This document shows positions 1 through 10,300 of a stretch of 64,000 nucleotides of DNA, one piece after another. The notes under the pieces are model-generated. The model was given only the letters and a program-made list of their open reading frames with translations, was not told the DNA's origin and ran no database searches. Source of the DNA: Stenotrophomonas rhizophila (GTDB lineage: Bacteria > Pseudomonadota > Gammaproteobacteria > Xanthomonadales > Xanthomonadaceae); the NCBI RefSeq assembly GCF_020857975.1, contig NZ_JACWUO010000002.1:186001-250000 (forward strand). Reading direction: 5' to 3'. Numbering within the stretch: the stretch's first letter is position 1; each line of letters begins with the position of its first letter. A program made the translations under genes and the position numbers.

Positions 1-83
1 ACAACGAGTATCCGTACTTCTTCTACAACTACAGTGCGATCGGCCGCGAGATCTTCGTGCAGTTCGAGTACAAGCTGAACTGA
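1..83 (+). CDS. TonB-dependent receptor, C-terminal end (partial)
   Basis: Only the last 26 codons are present (frame starting at base 3, stop TGA at 81-83). The peptide ends in REIFVQFEYKLN, an alternating aromatic/charged strand typical of the final beta-strand of a TonB-dependent outer-membrane receptor. A strong hairpin follows at once, so this is a real gene end. The substrate cannot be inferred from this fragment. Confidence 0.6.
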   Translation, partial: NEYPYFFYNYSAIGREIFVQFEYKLN

Positions 84-102
84 TCGACCCGCGTCGCAAC
101 GG

Positions 103-130
103 AGAGCCCGGCCCTGCCGGGCTCTTCGCT
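103..130 (+). terminator. Rho-independent terminator after the receptor
   Basis: A perfect 9-bp stem, 103-111 with 117-125 (AGAGCCCGG / CCGGGCTCT), with a 5-base loop and a pyrimidine-rich tail. It lies 20 bp after the receptor stop codon. Confidence 0.7.
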
Positions 131-173
131 TTGTCGAGTACCTGTATCTGACTCACTCATTCGGAGAATGCGT

Positions 174-2162
174 ATGAAGCGCATGTTGCCCCTCCTGGCG
201 ATGGTCCTGTCGGCGGCTGTTCCGCCCGCCCTCGCCGCCGCCCCCCAGCAAGCGGTCAAGGATTTCGTCGGCCATTCGGCCTACAGCTCGGTCAAGATCT
301 CGCCCACCGGCGAGTACCTGGCGATCACCGTCGACCAGGGCGACCAGGACGTGCTGACCGTGATCCGCACCAGCGACCTCAAGCCGATCAAGGTCAATGT
401 GCTGCCGGACAAGAAGAGCGTCGGCTCGTTCTACTGGACCAGCCCGAACCGGCTGATGTTCAACGCGGTCAAGAAGCTCGGCGGCTATGCCTCGCCGATG
501 TCCACCGGCGAGTGGTATGCGGTCAACGCCGACGGCAGCCAGGCGCGTCCGCTGATCTTCTACGGCACCCGCGATGCCACCCAGCGTGGCAAGGAAGTGG
601 GCCGCGAAAGCTTCTCGCTGCTCGATACGCTCAAGAACGACGACCAGAACGTGATCATGCAGGCGGTCTCGGCGCGCTCCTCCGAAGGCGGCAACACCGA
701 AGTGGTGCGCATGGACACCATCAGCGGCCGCCGCACCTCGCTGGGACGCGCGCCCAAGGAAAACTGCAGCATCGCGCTGGATGCGGCCAAGGAGCCGCGT
801 TTTGCGGTGTGCAGCTCGAGCAAGAACGAGGACGGCGAATACGAGGAACGCAGCGAGCTGTACCGCCGCGATGGCGCTGGCTGGACCCTGCTCAATGCCT
901 CCAAGGCCGACGGCAGGCACCTGGACGTGATCACCACCACCAACAACGGCACCGTCTACGCCACCCAGAACGACGAGAAGGCCCCGGCCGCGGTAGGCGT
1001 CCTGGATACCACCACCGGTGCGTTCAAGTCCCTGTTCCAGGACCCGGTCGCCGAAGTCTCCAACTACATCTGGTCCACCGACGAGAGCACCCTGATCGGC
1101 GTGGTCACCGAGGCGGCGGCGCCGGCGGTCAAGCTGATCGATGAAAGCCACCCCGACGCCGAACTGTATGCCTCCCTGGCCGCCGCCTTCGACGGGCAGA
1201 TGGTCGATTTTTCCAGCTACACCCAGGACGGCCGCAAGATCATCGTCAGCGTCTACAGCGACAGCAATCCCGGCGAGCTGTACCTGTACGACCGCGACAA
1301 CGGCAAGGCCCGTTTCCTAATGTCGCGCCGGCCGCAGATCGACAAGAAGAACATGGCGTCGATCAAGCCGTTCAGCATCACCACCCGTGACGGCAAGAAG
1401 GTGTTCGGCTACCTGACCCTTCCCAACGGTTCCAACGGCAAGAACCTGCCACTGATCGTCAACCCGCACGGCGGCCCGATCGGCCCGCGTGACAACTGGG
1501 GCTTCAACCCTGAAGCGCAGCTGTTCGCCAACCGCGGCTATGCCACCTTGCAGGTCAACTTCCGCGGCTCGGCCGGCTACGGCAAGGCCTTCCAGGATGC
1601 CGGCCACCGCCAGTGGGACCAGGGCATCCAGAACGACATCCTGGAAGCGACCCACTGGGCGATCGACAACGGTTACATCAACCGCGACCGCATCTGCATC
1701 TACGGCGGCAGCTTCGGCGGCTATTCGGCGCTGATGGCGCCGATCCGCGAACCGGGCCTGTTCAAGTGCGCGTTCGGCTATGTCGGCGTGTACGACGTGG
1801 ACCTGCTGTTCAAGAAGGGCGACATCCCGCAGCGCGACTCGGGCCTGCGCTACCTGCGCCGCACCCACGGCACCGAGCGCGCCGACTGGAACCGCGCCTC
1901 GCCGGCCCTGCGCGCGGCCGAAGTGAAGATCCCGGTCTATCTGGCCGCCGGTGCCCGCGACGTGCGCGCCGTTCCCGAACAGACCGAGATGATGAACAAG
2001 GCGCTGATCGCCGCCGGCAACAAGCCGGAGGGCATGATCATCCAGAGCGGTGAGATGCACGGGTTCTACGGCGAGGAAGCCCGGGTCAACCTGTACACGG
2101 AAATGCTCAAGTTCTTCGACCGCCACATCGGCGCCGGCAGCGCGCCGGCCGGCCGCGACTGA
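174..2162 (+). CDS. Secreted S9 family (prolyl oligopeptidase-type) peptidase
   Basis: A 662-residue serine peptidase of the alpha/beta-hydrolase S9 family, which cleaves short peptides outside the cytoplasm. Residues 1-20 are a signal peptide (MKRMLPLLAMVLSAAVPPAL). The first ~370 residues are a beta-propeller-like region, followed by the catalytic domain. The nucleophile motif GGSFGGYSA puts Ser at about 513; Asp is about 596 (ARDVRAVP) and His about 629 (EMHGFYG); an HGGP oxyanion motif lies before them. An in-frame ATG at 168 exists, but GGAG at 163-166 is too close to it and correctly spaced for ATG 174, so 174 is preferred. The gene follows the receptor terminator and is probably its own unit. 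Substrate specificity is not determinable. Confidence 0.9.
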   Translation: MKRMLPLLAMVLSAAVPPALAAAPQQAVKDFVGHSAYSSVKISPTGEYLAITVDQGDQDVLTVIRTSDLKPIKVNVLPDKKSVGSFYWTSPNRLMFNAVKKLGGYASPMSTGEWYAVNADGSQARPLIFYGTRDATQRGKEVGRESFSLLDTLKNDDQNVIMQAVSARSSEGGNTEVVRMDTISGRRTSLGRAPKENCSIALDAAKEPRFAVCSSSKNEDGEYEERSELYRRDGAGWTLLNASKADGRHLDVITTTNNGTVYATQNDEKAPAAVGVLDTTTGAFKSLFQDPVAEVSNYIWSTDESTLIGVVTEAAAPAVKLIDESHPDAELYASLAAAFDGQMVDFSSYTQDGRKIIVSVYSDSNPGELYLYDRDNGKARFLMSRRPQIDKKNMASIKPFSITTRDGKKVFGYLTLPNGSNGKNLPLIVNPHGGPIGPRDNWGFNPEAQLFANRGYATLQVNFRGSAGYGKAFQDAGHRQWDQGIQNDILEATHWAIDNGYINRDRICIYGGSFGGYSALMAPIREPGLFKCAFGYVGVYDVDLLFKKGDIPQRDSGLRYLRRTHGTERADWNRASPALRAAEVKIPVYLAAGARDVRAVPEQTEMMNKALIAAGNKPEGMIIQSGEMHGFYGEEARVNLYTEMLKFFDRHIGAGSAPAGRD

Positions 2163-2220
2163 GCCGGGCTTCGCCGGGACCGGCACGGTTCCCCGGCGAC
2201 GGACTTGCGCTGCGATGCAG

Positions 2221-2243
2221 ACCGGGGCATATCCTGCCCCGGT
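2221..2243. repeat. Short palindrome upstream of the Sel1-like gene
   Basis: ACCGGGGCA (2221-2229) is an exact inverted match of TGCCCCGGT (2235-2243), loop 5 bases. It lies between the S9 peptidase and the next gene. It has no T-run, so it could be a weak terminator of the peptidase gene or a REP-like unit. It resembles the SMAG-type hairpins elsewhere in the window but lacks the GTAG end. Confidence 0.45.
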
Positions 2244-2272
2244 GATACCACTACCGTGACGGGAACCTGCAA

Positions 2273-3085
2273 ATGAATTACCGGCAATGGATGGCAACCA
2301 GCGCGCTGCTCGCTGGCCTGATCACAGGCGCCGGCGCGCTCGCCGCAGCGCCCGGCCCGACCGACCCGACCCAGGACCGGCTGATGGTGAGCGCCGGCTT
2401 CCTCAACGGTCATCCGGACCTGCGCTTCCGCCTGCTCGGCCTGGAAAAACACAAGGCCGGCGACCGCGAAGGCGCGTTCCGCTTCTTCCAGTACGCGTCC
2501 CAGTACGCCGACAAGCCCTCGCAGGCGATGGTGGCCGAAATGCTGTGGAACGGCACCGGCACCGCCCAGGACCGCGCACTGGCCTATGCCTGGATGGACC
2601 TGGCCGCCGAACGCGGCTACGAAGGCTTCGTCGAGCTGCGCGAACGCTACTGGAGCCAACTGGACCCGGCCCAGCGCGAGCGGGCCATCGCCGAAGGCCA
2701 GGCGCTCTACGCCCGCTATGGCGACGCGGCGGCCAAGCCGCGCATCGCCGCGGTGCTGCGCCGCGAACGCAAGGGCACCACCGGCAGCCGCACCGGCGCG
2801 GTGGGCAGCCTGCGCATTGTGGTGATGGGCCCGGCCGGCCCCGAAGAGATCGACGGTTCCAAGTTCTACGACGAACGCTATTGGAACCCGGCCAAATACC
2901 AGGCCTGGCACGACTCGGTGTGGATGAAACCACGCATCGCCACCGTCGATGTCGGCAACGTGCAGCAGGTCAAACCGCTCGACAAGGCCTCGCGCATTCC
3001 CGAGGTGGCGCCGGTACCGAACCTGCCCGAACCGGACGCAGGTACCGAGATGCCCACGCTGGAACCGGCCACCGACAAACCCTGA
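2273..3085 (+). CDS. Exported Sel1-like repeat protein, function unknown
   Basis: A 270-residue protein with a signal peptide (about residues 1-25, ending GALAA). Residues ~55-125 resemble Sel1/TPR-like helical repeats (AEMLWNGTGTAQDRALAYAWMDLAAERGY is the clearest stretch, around residues 85-115), a fold that usually mediates protein-protein contacts. The C-terminal third is Pro/Glu-rich without a recognisable domain and contains a conserved-looking DERYWNPAKYQ segment. The start has a weak upstream GGGAACC. It stands alone between the S9 peptidase and the convergent oxidoreductase gene. I assign no function. Confidence 0.75.
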   Translation: MNYRQWMATSALLAGLITGAGALAAAPGPTDPTQDRLMVSAGFLNGHPDLRFRLLGLEKHKAGDREGAFRFFQYASQYADKPSQAMVAEMLWNGTGTAQDRALAYAWMDLAAERGYEGFVELRERYWSQLDPAQRERAIAEGQALYARYGDAAAKPRIAAVLRRERKGTTGSRTGAVGSLRIVVMGPAGPEEIDGSKFYDERYWNPAKYQAWHDSVWMKPRIATVDVGNVQQVKPLDKASRIPEVAPVPNLPEPDAGTEMPTLEPATDKP

Positions 3086-3092
3086 CCGTGCA

Positions 3093-3142
3093 CCGGGGCA
3101 TGCCCGCCCCGGCACCGTTATCCGGGCTTGGCCCGGATCTAC
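3093..3142. repeat. Two adjacent hairpins, the second a SMAG/GTAG-type repeat
   Basis: Hairpin 1: CCGGGGC 3093-3099 with GCCCCGG 3106-3112. Hairpin 2: ATCCGGGC 3120-3127 with GCCCGGAT 3131-3138, followed by CTAC at 3139-3142, which reads GTAG on the minus strand. They separate two convergent genes, so they may also stop transcription. The TAG of the GTAG is the stop codon of the minus-strand oxidoreductase. Confidence 0.6.
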
Positions 3143-4734
3143 CCGCCCAGGATCACCTTGGCCGCGTTATGCCCCGGCGCGCCGGTCACCCCGCCGCCGG
3201 GATGGGTGCCGGCGCCGCACAGGTACAGACCCGGCAATGCCCCGCGGTAGTTGGCCTGGCCCAGCATCGGGCGGGCGCTGAACAGCTGGTTGAGGCTGAG
3301 CGCGCCGTGGAAGATGTCGCCGCCGATCAGGCCGAAGGTGCGCTCCAGGTCGAGCGGGCTGAGCACCTGCCGGCCCAGCACCAGCCCGGCAAACCCCGGT
3401 GCGTGCCTGTCCACCGTGGCGATCATCAGATCGGCCACTTCGTCGCGATGGTCGTCCCAGCTGCGCCCGCCAGAAAGCACCGGCGCCACGTGCTGGCAGA
3501 ACAGGCTGGCCACGTGCTGCCCGGGCGGCGCCAGCGAGTCGTCCAGCGTGCTGGGAATGAGCATTTCCACGATCGGCGCGCGCGACCAGCCATGCTCGCG
3601 CGCATCGCTGTAGGCACGCGCCATGTAGGCCAGCGTGGGCGCGATGATGATGCCCGCGGTGAGATGGTCCCCCGCCCCGGGCAACACCGTGAAGGACGGC
3701 AGCGCCGACAGCGCCACGTTCATCCGGAACGTGCCCGACGCGCAGCGCCAGTTGGCCATGCGCTCGCGCGTGGCGGCCGGCACCTGCCCCGGTGCGAACA
3801 GCTGTTCGTAGAGCAGCTTGGGGTTGACGTTGGCGACCACCGCGCGCGCACGGATCACCTCGCCCTGCAGCGTTTCCACACCGACGGCGCGGCCGTGCTC
3901 GACCAGCACCCGGCGCACGCCGGCATCGACATCGATCTGCGCCCCGGCGGCAATGGCCGAACGCGCCATCGCCTGGGTGATCGCGCCCATGCCACCGATC
4001 GCATGGCCCCAGGCGCCCTTCACCCCGTTGCTCTGGCCGAAGGCATGGTGCAGCAGCACGTAGGCCGATCCGGGGGCATCGGGACTGGCATAGTTGCCCA
4101 CGATGCCGTCGAACCCGAACAGCGCCTTGACCGGCTCGCTCTCGAACCAGCGGTCCAGGTATTCCGACGCGGAAATGGTGAACAGGTCCAGCAGCTCCTG
4201 GCGCAGCGCCGGCGCCAGGCCATGCAGGCGCCGGCCGAGCCGGCCGGCCTGCCACAGCGCCGGCAGCTGGGTCAGCCAATGGCCCTCACCCACGTTCGGG
4301 GGCGCCTGCAGGGCCAAATCGCGCAGTACGTCGGCAAAGGCTTCCAGGCGCTGTTCGAACAACGGCAGGCGCTCGGCGTCGCGCGCGGAGAAACGCGCCA
4401 CCTCCGATCGGGTCAGCCCGGCGCCCGCCAGCAGGTAATCCCCGTCCAGCGGCAGGAAATTGTTGATCCGCCGCGGCACCACGCGTAGGCCATGCGCGGC
4501 CAGCTCCAGGTCGTCGATCACCTGGGGCTGCAGCAGCGAGACCGTATAGGACGCCACCGAATTGCGGAACCCAGGATGGAATTGTTCGGTGACTGCCGCC
4601 CCGCCCACCACCCCGCGCCGCTCCAGCACCCGCACGCGCCGGCCGGCGCGGGCCAGGTAGGCGGCGCAGACCAGCCCGTTATGGCCGGCACCGATGATCA
4701 CCGCGTCCCACACGCGTGCAGAGGGGGTTGCCAT
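3139..4734 (-). CDS. FAD-dependent oxidoreductase, phytoene desaturase/PYROXD2-like
   Basis: A 531-residue flavoprotein. The N-terminus is a Rossmann dinucleotide fold (VIIGAGHNGLVCAAYLA followed by RVRVLERR), and the C-terminus has the family's second FAD signature (GLYLCGAGTHPGGGVTGAPG). This belongs to the phytoene-desaturase/PYROXD2 type of NAD(P)/FAD amine oxidase-like proteins, most of which have no assigned substrate. No carotenoid genes (crtB, crtY) are next to it, so a pigment role is not supported here. The frame stays open upstream to 4932, but ATG 4734 directly precedes the FAD-binding strand and is the expected start. The stop TAG is part of a GTAG repeat. Confidence 0.85.
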   Translation of the reverse strand: MATPSARVWDAVIIGAGHNGLVCAAYLARAGRRVRVLERRGVVGGAAVTEQFHPGFRNSVASYTVSLLQPQVIDDLELAAHGLRVVPRRINNFLPLDGDYLLAGAGLTRSEVARFSARDAERLPLFEQRLEAFADVLRDLALQAPPNVGEGHWLTQLPALWQAGRLGRRLHGLAPALRQELLDLFTISASEYLDRWFESEPVKALFGFDGIVGNYASPDAPGSAYVLLHHAFGQSNGVKGAWGHAIGGMGAITQAMARSAIAAGAQIDVDAGVRRVLVEHGRAVGVETLQGEVIRARAVVANVNPKLLYEQLFAPGQVPAATRERMANWRCASGTFRMNVALSALPSFTVLPGAGDHLTAGIIIAPTLAYMARAYSDAREHGWSRAPIVEMLIPSTLDDSLAPPGQHVASLFCQHVAPVLSGGRSWDDHRDEVADLMIATVDRHAPGFAGLVLGRQVLSPLDLERTFGLIGGDIFHGALSLNQLFSARPMLGQANYRGALPGLYLCGAGTHPGGGVTGAPGHNAAKVILGG

Positions 4735-4958
4735 GCCGAAGGTATACACCGGCAGCGGGGCCGCTGTCGCGGCCGCAGCCGCTTTGCCGTTCCGGTGCAT
4801 CCGGCTTGCCCGGGCCGGGCTCCTGCGCTGGACGGGGCAGGCTTGCCAACGGGCATGACCTTCGACACCCTTGCGGGCCGGCCCGGCGGCGTATCGTCTG
4901 GCCCACGGCCCCGCTGGGGCCCGCCCACGCATGACCTATCGGCCTGGAGGCCAAACTA

Positions 4959-7070
4959 GTGATCGCTCGCACTCCCAAGATTGTCCTGCTGACCCTGGCC
5001 GTCTCGGCCGCCCTGGTCGGCTGCGGCAAGAAAGACGCCCCGGCTGCCGACAACGCCGCCGCTCCGGCCCCCGCCGCCACCGCCGCGGCCACCGAATACA
5101 AGCTCGACGAAAGCAAGCTGCCGGCCTACAACGCCTTCCATCCCTCCGACCTGGACACCAGCGTAGACGCCTGCAGCGCGTTCGGCGACTACGTCAACAG
5201 CAAGTGGCTGGCCGCCAATGAAATTCCGGCCGACCGCACCAGCTGGGGCGCCTTCACCATCCTGGACGAGCGTTCGGTCGCCGTGCAGCACCAGCTCGCC
5301 GAGCAGGTCGCCGCCGTGAAGAACCCCAACGGCATCGAAAAGATCGTCGGCGACTTCTGGGCCACCGGCATGGACGAAGCCAAGATCAACGCCCAGGGCA
5401 TCGAGCCGATCAAGGCCGACCTGGCCGCGATCGATGGCCTGCAGAGCAAGGACGCCATCGCCGGCTACCTGCGCAGCACCGCTGCCAAGGGCGAGAACGT
5501 GCTGTTCGGCTTCGGTCCGGAAGCGGACTTCAAGAATTCCAGCATGAACATCGCCTACGCCAGCCAGGGCGGCCTGGGCCTGCCCGATACCACCTACTAC
5601 ACCGACGCCAAGAACGCCGACAAGCTCAAGGCCTACCAGGCGCACGTGGCCAAGGTGCTGGAACTGTCCGGCGTGGCCGCCGCCGATGCGGCCAAGCAGG
5701 CTGCCGATGTGGTCACGTTCGAAACCCGCCTGGCCAAGGCCTCCAAGTCCAGCGTCGAGCTGTCGCGCGATGTGTCGCTGTACTACAACCCGGTCAGCGT
5801 CGCCGACGCCGACAAGCTCACCCCGAATTTCAGCTGGACCGAATTCTTCAAGGCCCAGGGCATCGCCTCGCCGGAGAAGTTCTCGCTGGCCATCCCCTCC
5901 TTCCACCAGGAAGTGAGCAAGGCGCTGGGCGACACCGACCCGGCCGTGTGGCGCGCCTACCTGCGCTTCCACACCGTGGACAGCGCCTCGCCGTACCTGG
6001 CCAACGCGTTCGTGGACGAGAACTACAACTTCTACGGCAAGACCCTCAACGGCCAGAAAGAGCAGAAGCCGCGCTGGAAGCGCGTGCTGGGCACCATCGA
6101 AAACGATGCCGGCGATGCGTTCGGCCAGCTGTACGTGAAGGTCGCCTTCTCCCCGGAAGCCAAGGCCAAGATGGAAGAACTGGTCAAGAACCTGGCCGCC
6201 GCGCTCAAGGAGCGCATCCAGGGCCTGACCTGGATGAGCGATGAGACCAAGGCCAAGGCGATCGCCAAGTGGGAAACCTTCACCCCCAAGATCGGCTACC
6301 CGGACAAGTGGCGCGACTGGAACGGCCTGAGCACCGGCCGCGACAGCTACCTGGGCAACGTGCGTGCCGCCCAGGAATTCAACTACAAGTGGGCCCTGTC
6401 CAAGATCGGCAAGCCGGTGGACAAGACCGAGTGGGGCATGACTCCGCAGACGGTCAATGCCTACTACAACCCGCTGCAGAACGAGATCGTGTTCCCGGCC
6501 GCCATCCTGCAGCCGCCGTTCTTCGATCCCAAGGCCGACGACGCGCTGAACTACGGCGGCATCGGTGCGGTGATCGGCCATGAAATGACCCATGGTTACG
6601 ACGACCAGGGCAGCCGCTTCGGGCCCACCGGCAATTTCGAGAACTGGTGGAGCGAGGCGGACACCAAGAACTTCAGCGGCCTGACCGGCAAGCTGATCAA
6701 GCAGTTCGACGGCTACAAGGTCGACGGCCAGGCGGTGAACGGCAAGCTGACCCTGGGCGAGAACATCGCCGACCTGGGCGGCGTGGCCACCGCCTACGAC
6801 GCCCTGCAGAAGGCCTCGGCCGGCAAGGAAGACCCGAAGATCGACGGCTTCACCCGCGACCAGCGGTTCTACTTCAACTGGGCCACGGTGTGGCGCACCA
6901 AGTACACCCCGGAGAACGCCAAGGTCCGCCTGGCCACCGATCCGCACGCCCCGGCGCAGTTCCGCGCGATGGGCGCGCCGTCGAACCTGCCGACCTTCGC
7001 CGCCGCCTTCCAGTGCAAGGCCGGCTCGCCGATGGTCCGCGCCGGCGACCAGCAGGTGGTGATCTGGTAA
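4959..7070 (+). CDS. M13 family zinc metallopeptidase (neprilysin-like lipoprotein)
   Basis: A 703-residue M13 (PepO/neprilysin-type) endopeptidase that cuts peptides. A lipobox (SAALVGC, Cys ~22) predicts a lipoprotein. The zinc motif HEMTH is at residues 541-545, with the third ligand in ENIADLGG (Glu 601). The substrate-binding NAYYNP motif lies about 50 residues before HEMTH, so the enzyme should be active. The start is GTG 4959, supported by GGAGG at 4946-4950. A low-complexity Ala/Pro linker (~28-47) follows the lipid anchor. A paralogue with a broken zinc site lies 3.6 kb downstream, beyond an Oar-like receptor. Confidence 0.93.
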   Translation: MIARTPKIVLLTLAVSAALVGCGKKDAPAADNAAAPAPAATAAATEYKLDESKLPAYNAFHPSDLDTSVDACSAFGDYVNSKWLAANEIPADRTSWGAFTILDERSVAVQHQLAEQVAAVKNPNGIEKIVGDFWATGMDEAKINAQGIEPIKADLAAIDGLQSKDAIAGYLRSTAAKGENVLFGFGPEADFKNSSMNIAYASQGGLGLPDTTYYTDAKNADKLKAYQAHVAKVLELSGVAAADAAKQAADVVTFETRLAKASKSSVELSRDVSLYYNPVSVADADKLTPNFSWTEFFKAQGIASPEKFSLAIPSFHQEVSKALGDTDPAVWRAYLRFHTVDSASPYLANAFVDENYNFYGKTLNGQKEQKPRWKRVLGTIENDAGDAFGQLYVKVAFSPEAKAKMEELVKNLAAALKERIQGLTWMSDETKAKAIAKWETFTPKIGYPDKWRDWNGLSTGRDSYLGNVRAAQEFNYKWALSKIGKPVDKTEWGMTPQTVNAYYNPLQNEIVFPAAILQPPFFDPKADDALNYGGIGAVIGHEMTHGYDDQGSRFGPTGNFENWWSEADTKNFSGLTGKLIKQFDGYKVDGQAVNGKLTLGENIADLGGVATAYDALQKASAGKEDPKIDGFTRDQRFYFNWATVWRTKYTPENAKVRLATDPHAPAQFRAMGAPSNLPTFAAAFQCKAGSPMVRAGDQQVVIW

Positions 7071-7097
7071 GCCAGGCGTTACCGTAAGCAGTACACG

Positions 7098-7125
7098 AAG
7101 GCCCGGGGAAACCCGGGCCTTCGTC
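7098..7125 (+). terminator. Terminator of the M13 peptidase gene
   Basis: AAGGCCCGGG (7098-7107) pairs perfectly with CCCGGGCCTT (7112-7121), loop GAAA, followed by a T/C-rich stretch. It lies 28 bp after the stop. Confidence 0.8.
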
Positions 7126-7336
7126 GTTGCGGACAACGACGATTCCCTGACGCCATCCCGGCTGAATTCGGCACGAAAACAACACCATCTCGACTGGTGA
7201 AAAAAAATAAACGTCGAGTTGGTCGCACTTCCCGATCAATCAATGGATTGACTATTGTCCGCGCCGACATGCCTTGCTATTTCCAGCAGCGCGGGCCGCT
7301 GGGTATGCCCGCTCACTCCACAAAGGGGAAGGGCTA

Positions 7337-10300
7337 ATGAGGCGATCCACGATATTCCGGCATGCCGTGTTGGCCGCCGCCACGGCCATCATCCTGGCAG
7401 GCGCGGCGCAGGCGCAATCTAACATTACCGGCGCCATTTATGGCAACAGCGACGCCGGCAGCATCATCACCATCCAGAACCTGGACTCCGGCTTGACCCG
7501 GACGGTAACCGTAGGCCGCGACGGGCGCTACCGCATCGGTGATCTTCCCAATGGGCCGTACCAGGTCAGCATGCAAAAGGGCGGCGTCGAGCTCGGCGTG
7601 CACGAGCGCGTGGAGGTGGTTATTTCCAGTGGCACCGAAGCCTCGTTTGCTGGCGGCGGCATTATCCAGCTGGAGCGCGTCGAGGTAACTGCCACCGCCG
7701 TGCCGACGATCGACATCTCCCAGACCGATACCCGCAGCGTGTTCACTGCCGAGCAACTGAGCCAGCTTGCGCTCGGTCGTGACCTGGCCAGCGTGGCCCT
7801 GCTGGCGCCCAGCGTGGTCGCCAATGACAGCTACTCGGCCAACGGCAACACCGTCCCCAGCTTCGGCGGTTCGGCATCCTCGGAGAATGCGTATTACATC
7901 AACGGCTACCCGGTCACCAACCCGTTGAGCTCGATCGGTTTCACCACCCTGCCCTTCGATGCGATTTCCCAGCAACAGACCCTCACCGGCGGCTATGGTG
8001 CTGAATTCGGACGTTCCACCGGTGGGGTGATCAACATTGTCACCAAGCGGGGCAGCAACCAATGGAAGGCCGGCGCATATCTGTTCTGGAGCCCGGAAGT
8101 GCTGCGATCCAAGCCCCGCGACAGCTTTTTTCCGGACACCGGTTTCTATACCGCCGACAATCCCGATCCCACCAAGCGCACCGATGGCACGCTGTACCAG
8201 CGGCGCAGACAGAACCAGAGCTGGACCCAGACCAGCGGCGCCTATGTCGGTGGGCCGATCATCAAGGATCGCCTGTTCGTCTATGCCGATGTCGAACTGA
8301 CCCGGCGCGAGGGCAGCGCGGTGGGCTCAACCAGCCAGGCCGCCCCGACCACGCCCAATGCCTGGCGCCAATATTCCTATGCATACCCGCGCTGGGCCGC
8401 CAAGCTCGATTGGAACATCACCGACAACCACCTGCTGGAGTTCACCGGCGTCTCCGATGTCACCACCTTCGACAGCGCCGGCTACACCTTTGATTACGAG
8501 AACTTCAGCCGCGGTACCGAGCAGAATGCAGGCGCCCACGACCAGAAGAAATCCCGGCTCTACATTGGCAAGTACACCGGCTACCTGACCGACAACCTGA
8601 CCGTATCGGCACTGCTGGGTACCCAGAAGATCGAGCATTCCAGCTCCCCCTGGGGCTATGACCCGTCCTGCCCGCGCACCTCCTCGTCGGCGTCATCGCA
8701 GCATCCAGACATTCCCAGGGAAAACTACGTCGGCTGCTGGACCGCCGCCGGCGTCGCGGTTCCCGGCGCCTACGACAAGACCCGCGGGTGGCGCCTGGAT
8801 ATGGGCTACCGCATCGGCCGACATGACCTGCGCGTCGGCATGGACACCCACAACGCGGAGTCCTTCACCGGCAGCGAGTACGGCGGCGGTTTCGCCTGGG
8901 TCTACAGCCGCACCAATGATCCCAACGCCGCCATCGACGCATCGCATGGCGTCGGCGCACCGGGCTCGGCCGGCGGACTCGGCAGTGAAGGCTATTACGT
9001 GCGCAAGCAGTACAACACCCAGATCGCCAAGGTCCGCACCGAACAGAGCGCACAGTTCATCGAGGACCGCTGGCAGGTCGCGGACAAGGTACTGCTGTCG
9101 CTTGGCCTGCGCAATGAATCCTTCACCAACTACACCGGCGACGGCAAGGTGTATGTGAAGCAGTCCAACCAGTGGGCGCCGCGATTGGGCGCAGTCTGGG
9201 ATGTACATGGCGACGCATCGCTGAAGCTGTACGCCAATGCCGGTCGCTACCATCTGGCACTGCCCAACAACGTGGCGGTGCGCGCCGCGTCCGGTTCACG
9301 CATCTCCTCGGAGTACTTCACCTATACCGGCGTCGACAAGAACGGCACGCCGAAAGGGCTGGTCAACATCCCGGTCGATCCCAACGTCGGCTACACCTGC
9401 CCCGGCCAACCCACCGTCATCTCGGCCAACCTGGAATGCGGCGATGCGCCCGACCCGCGCACGGTCGCGGCGGTCGACCTGAAGCCGCACTATCAGGACG
9501 AATTCATCGTCGGCATGCACAAAACGCTCGGCGAGCACTACACGTGGGGAGCCAAGGTCACCTACCGCGATCTCAAGAACGCCATCGATGACACCTGCGC
9601 GCCGGCGCTGGGAGGCGGCTGCTTCATCTTCAATCCGGGCCGCGGCAACACGTTCTGGGAAGAACAACCGGACGGCAGCTTCGAAAAGCACTATTACTCG
9701 GCCAAGGAACTCGGCCTGCCCAAGCTCAAGCGGCGCTACTACGCCATCGACCTGTTCCTGGAACGGGCGTTCAACACCGACTTCTATGCCCGGGTCGACT
9801 ACACCGTTTCGCGCAGCTACGGCAACACCGAGGGACAGCTGGCCTCGGACCTCGACAGCGGCGGCGGTGGGCAGTCGGATGTGTCGGCCACCCAGGACTG
9901 GGACCTGCCGCAGCTGATGTACGGCGCCAACGGCCCGCTGCCCAACCATCGTGCCCACCAGATCAAGGCCTTCGGCTCCTACCGGCTCAGCCCGGAGTGG
10001 CGCGTGGGGGGATCGCTGATCATCGCGTCCGGCCGGCCACGCTCATGCACAAGCGACTACCCGACCGCCGACAAGGGACTGTACAACGGTGCCTTCTACT
10101 ACTTCTGCGGCCTGGCCGGCAGTGGTACCGACCCGGACAAGGACGGCTATGTGCCGCCGTCGGACGACTATCGCTTCGCAGCGCGCGGCAGCAACGGCAC
10201 CGCTCCGTGGAAGTTCCAACTGAACCTCTCGGTGGCCTACACGCCGCTCTGGGCGTCCAGCAGGCTCATCCTGCAGGCCGATGTGCTGAACGTGCTCAAC

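Noticed and set aside
3139-4734. Carotenoid phytoene desaturase (crtI) assignment.
   Set aside because: Fold fits, but there are no other carotenoid genes and PYROXD2-like proteins share the same motifs, so only a general oxidoreductase name is used.
7248-7280. A possible -35/-10 promoter (TTGACT ... TGCTAT) before the Oar-like receptor.
   Set aside because: The spacing is 21 bp, too long for a sigma-70 promoter; too weak to list as a feature.
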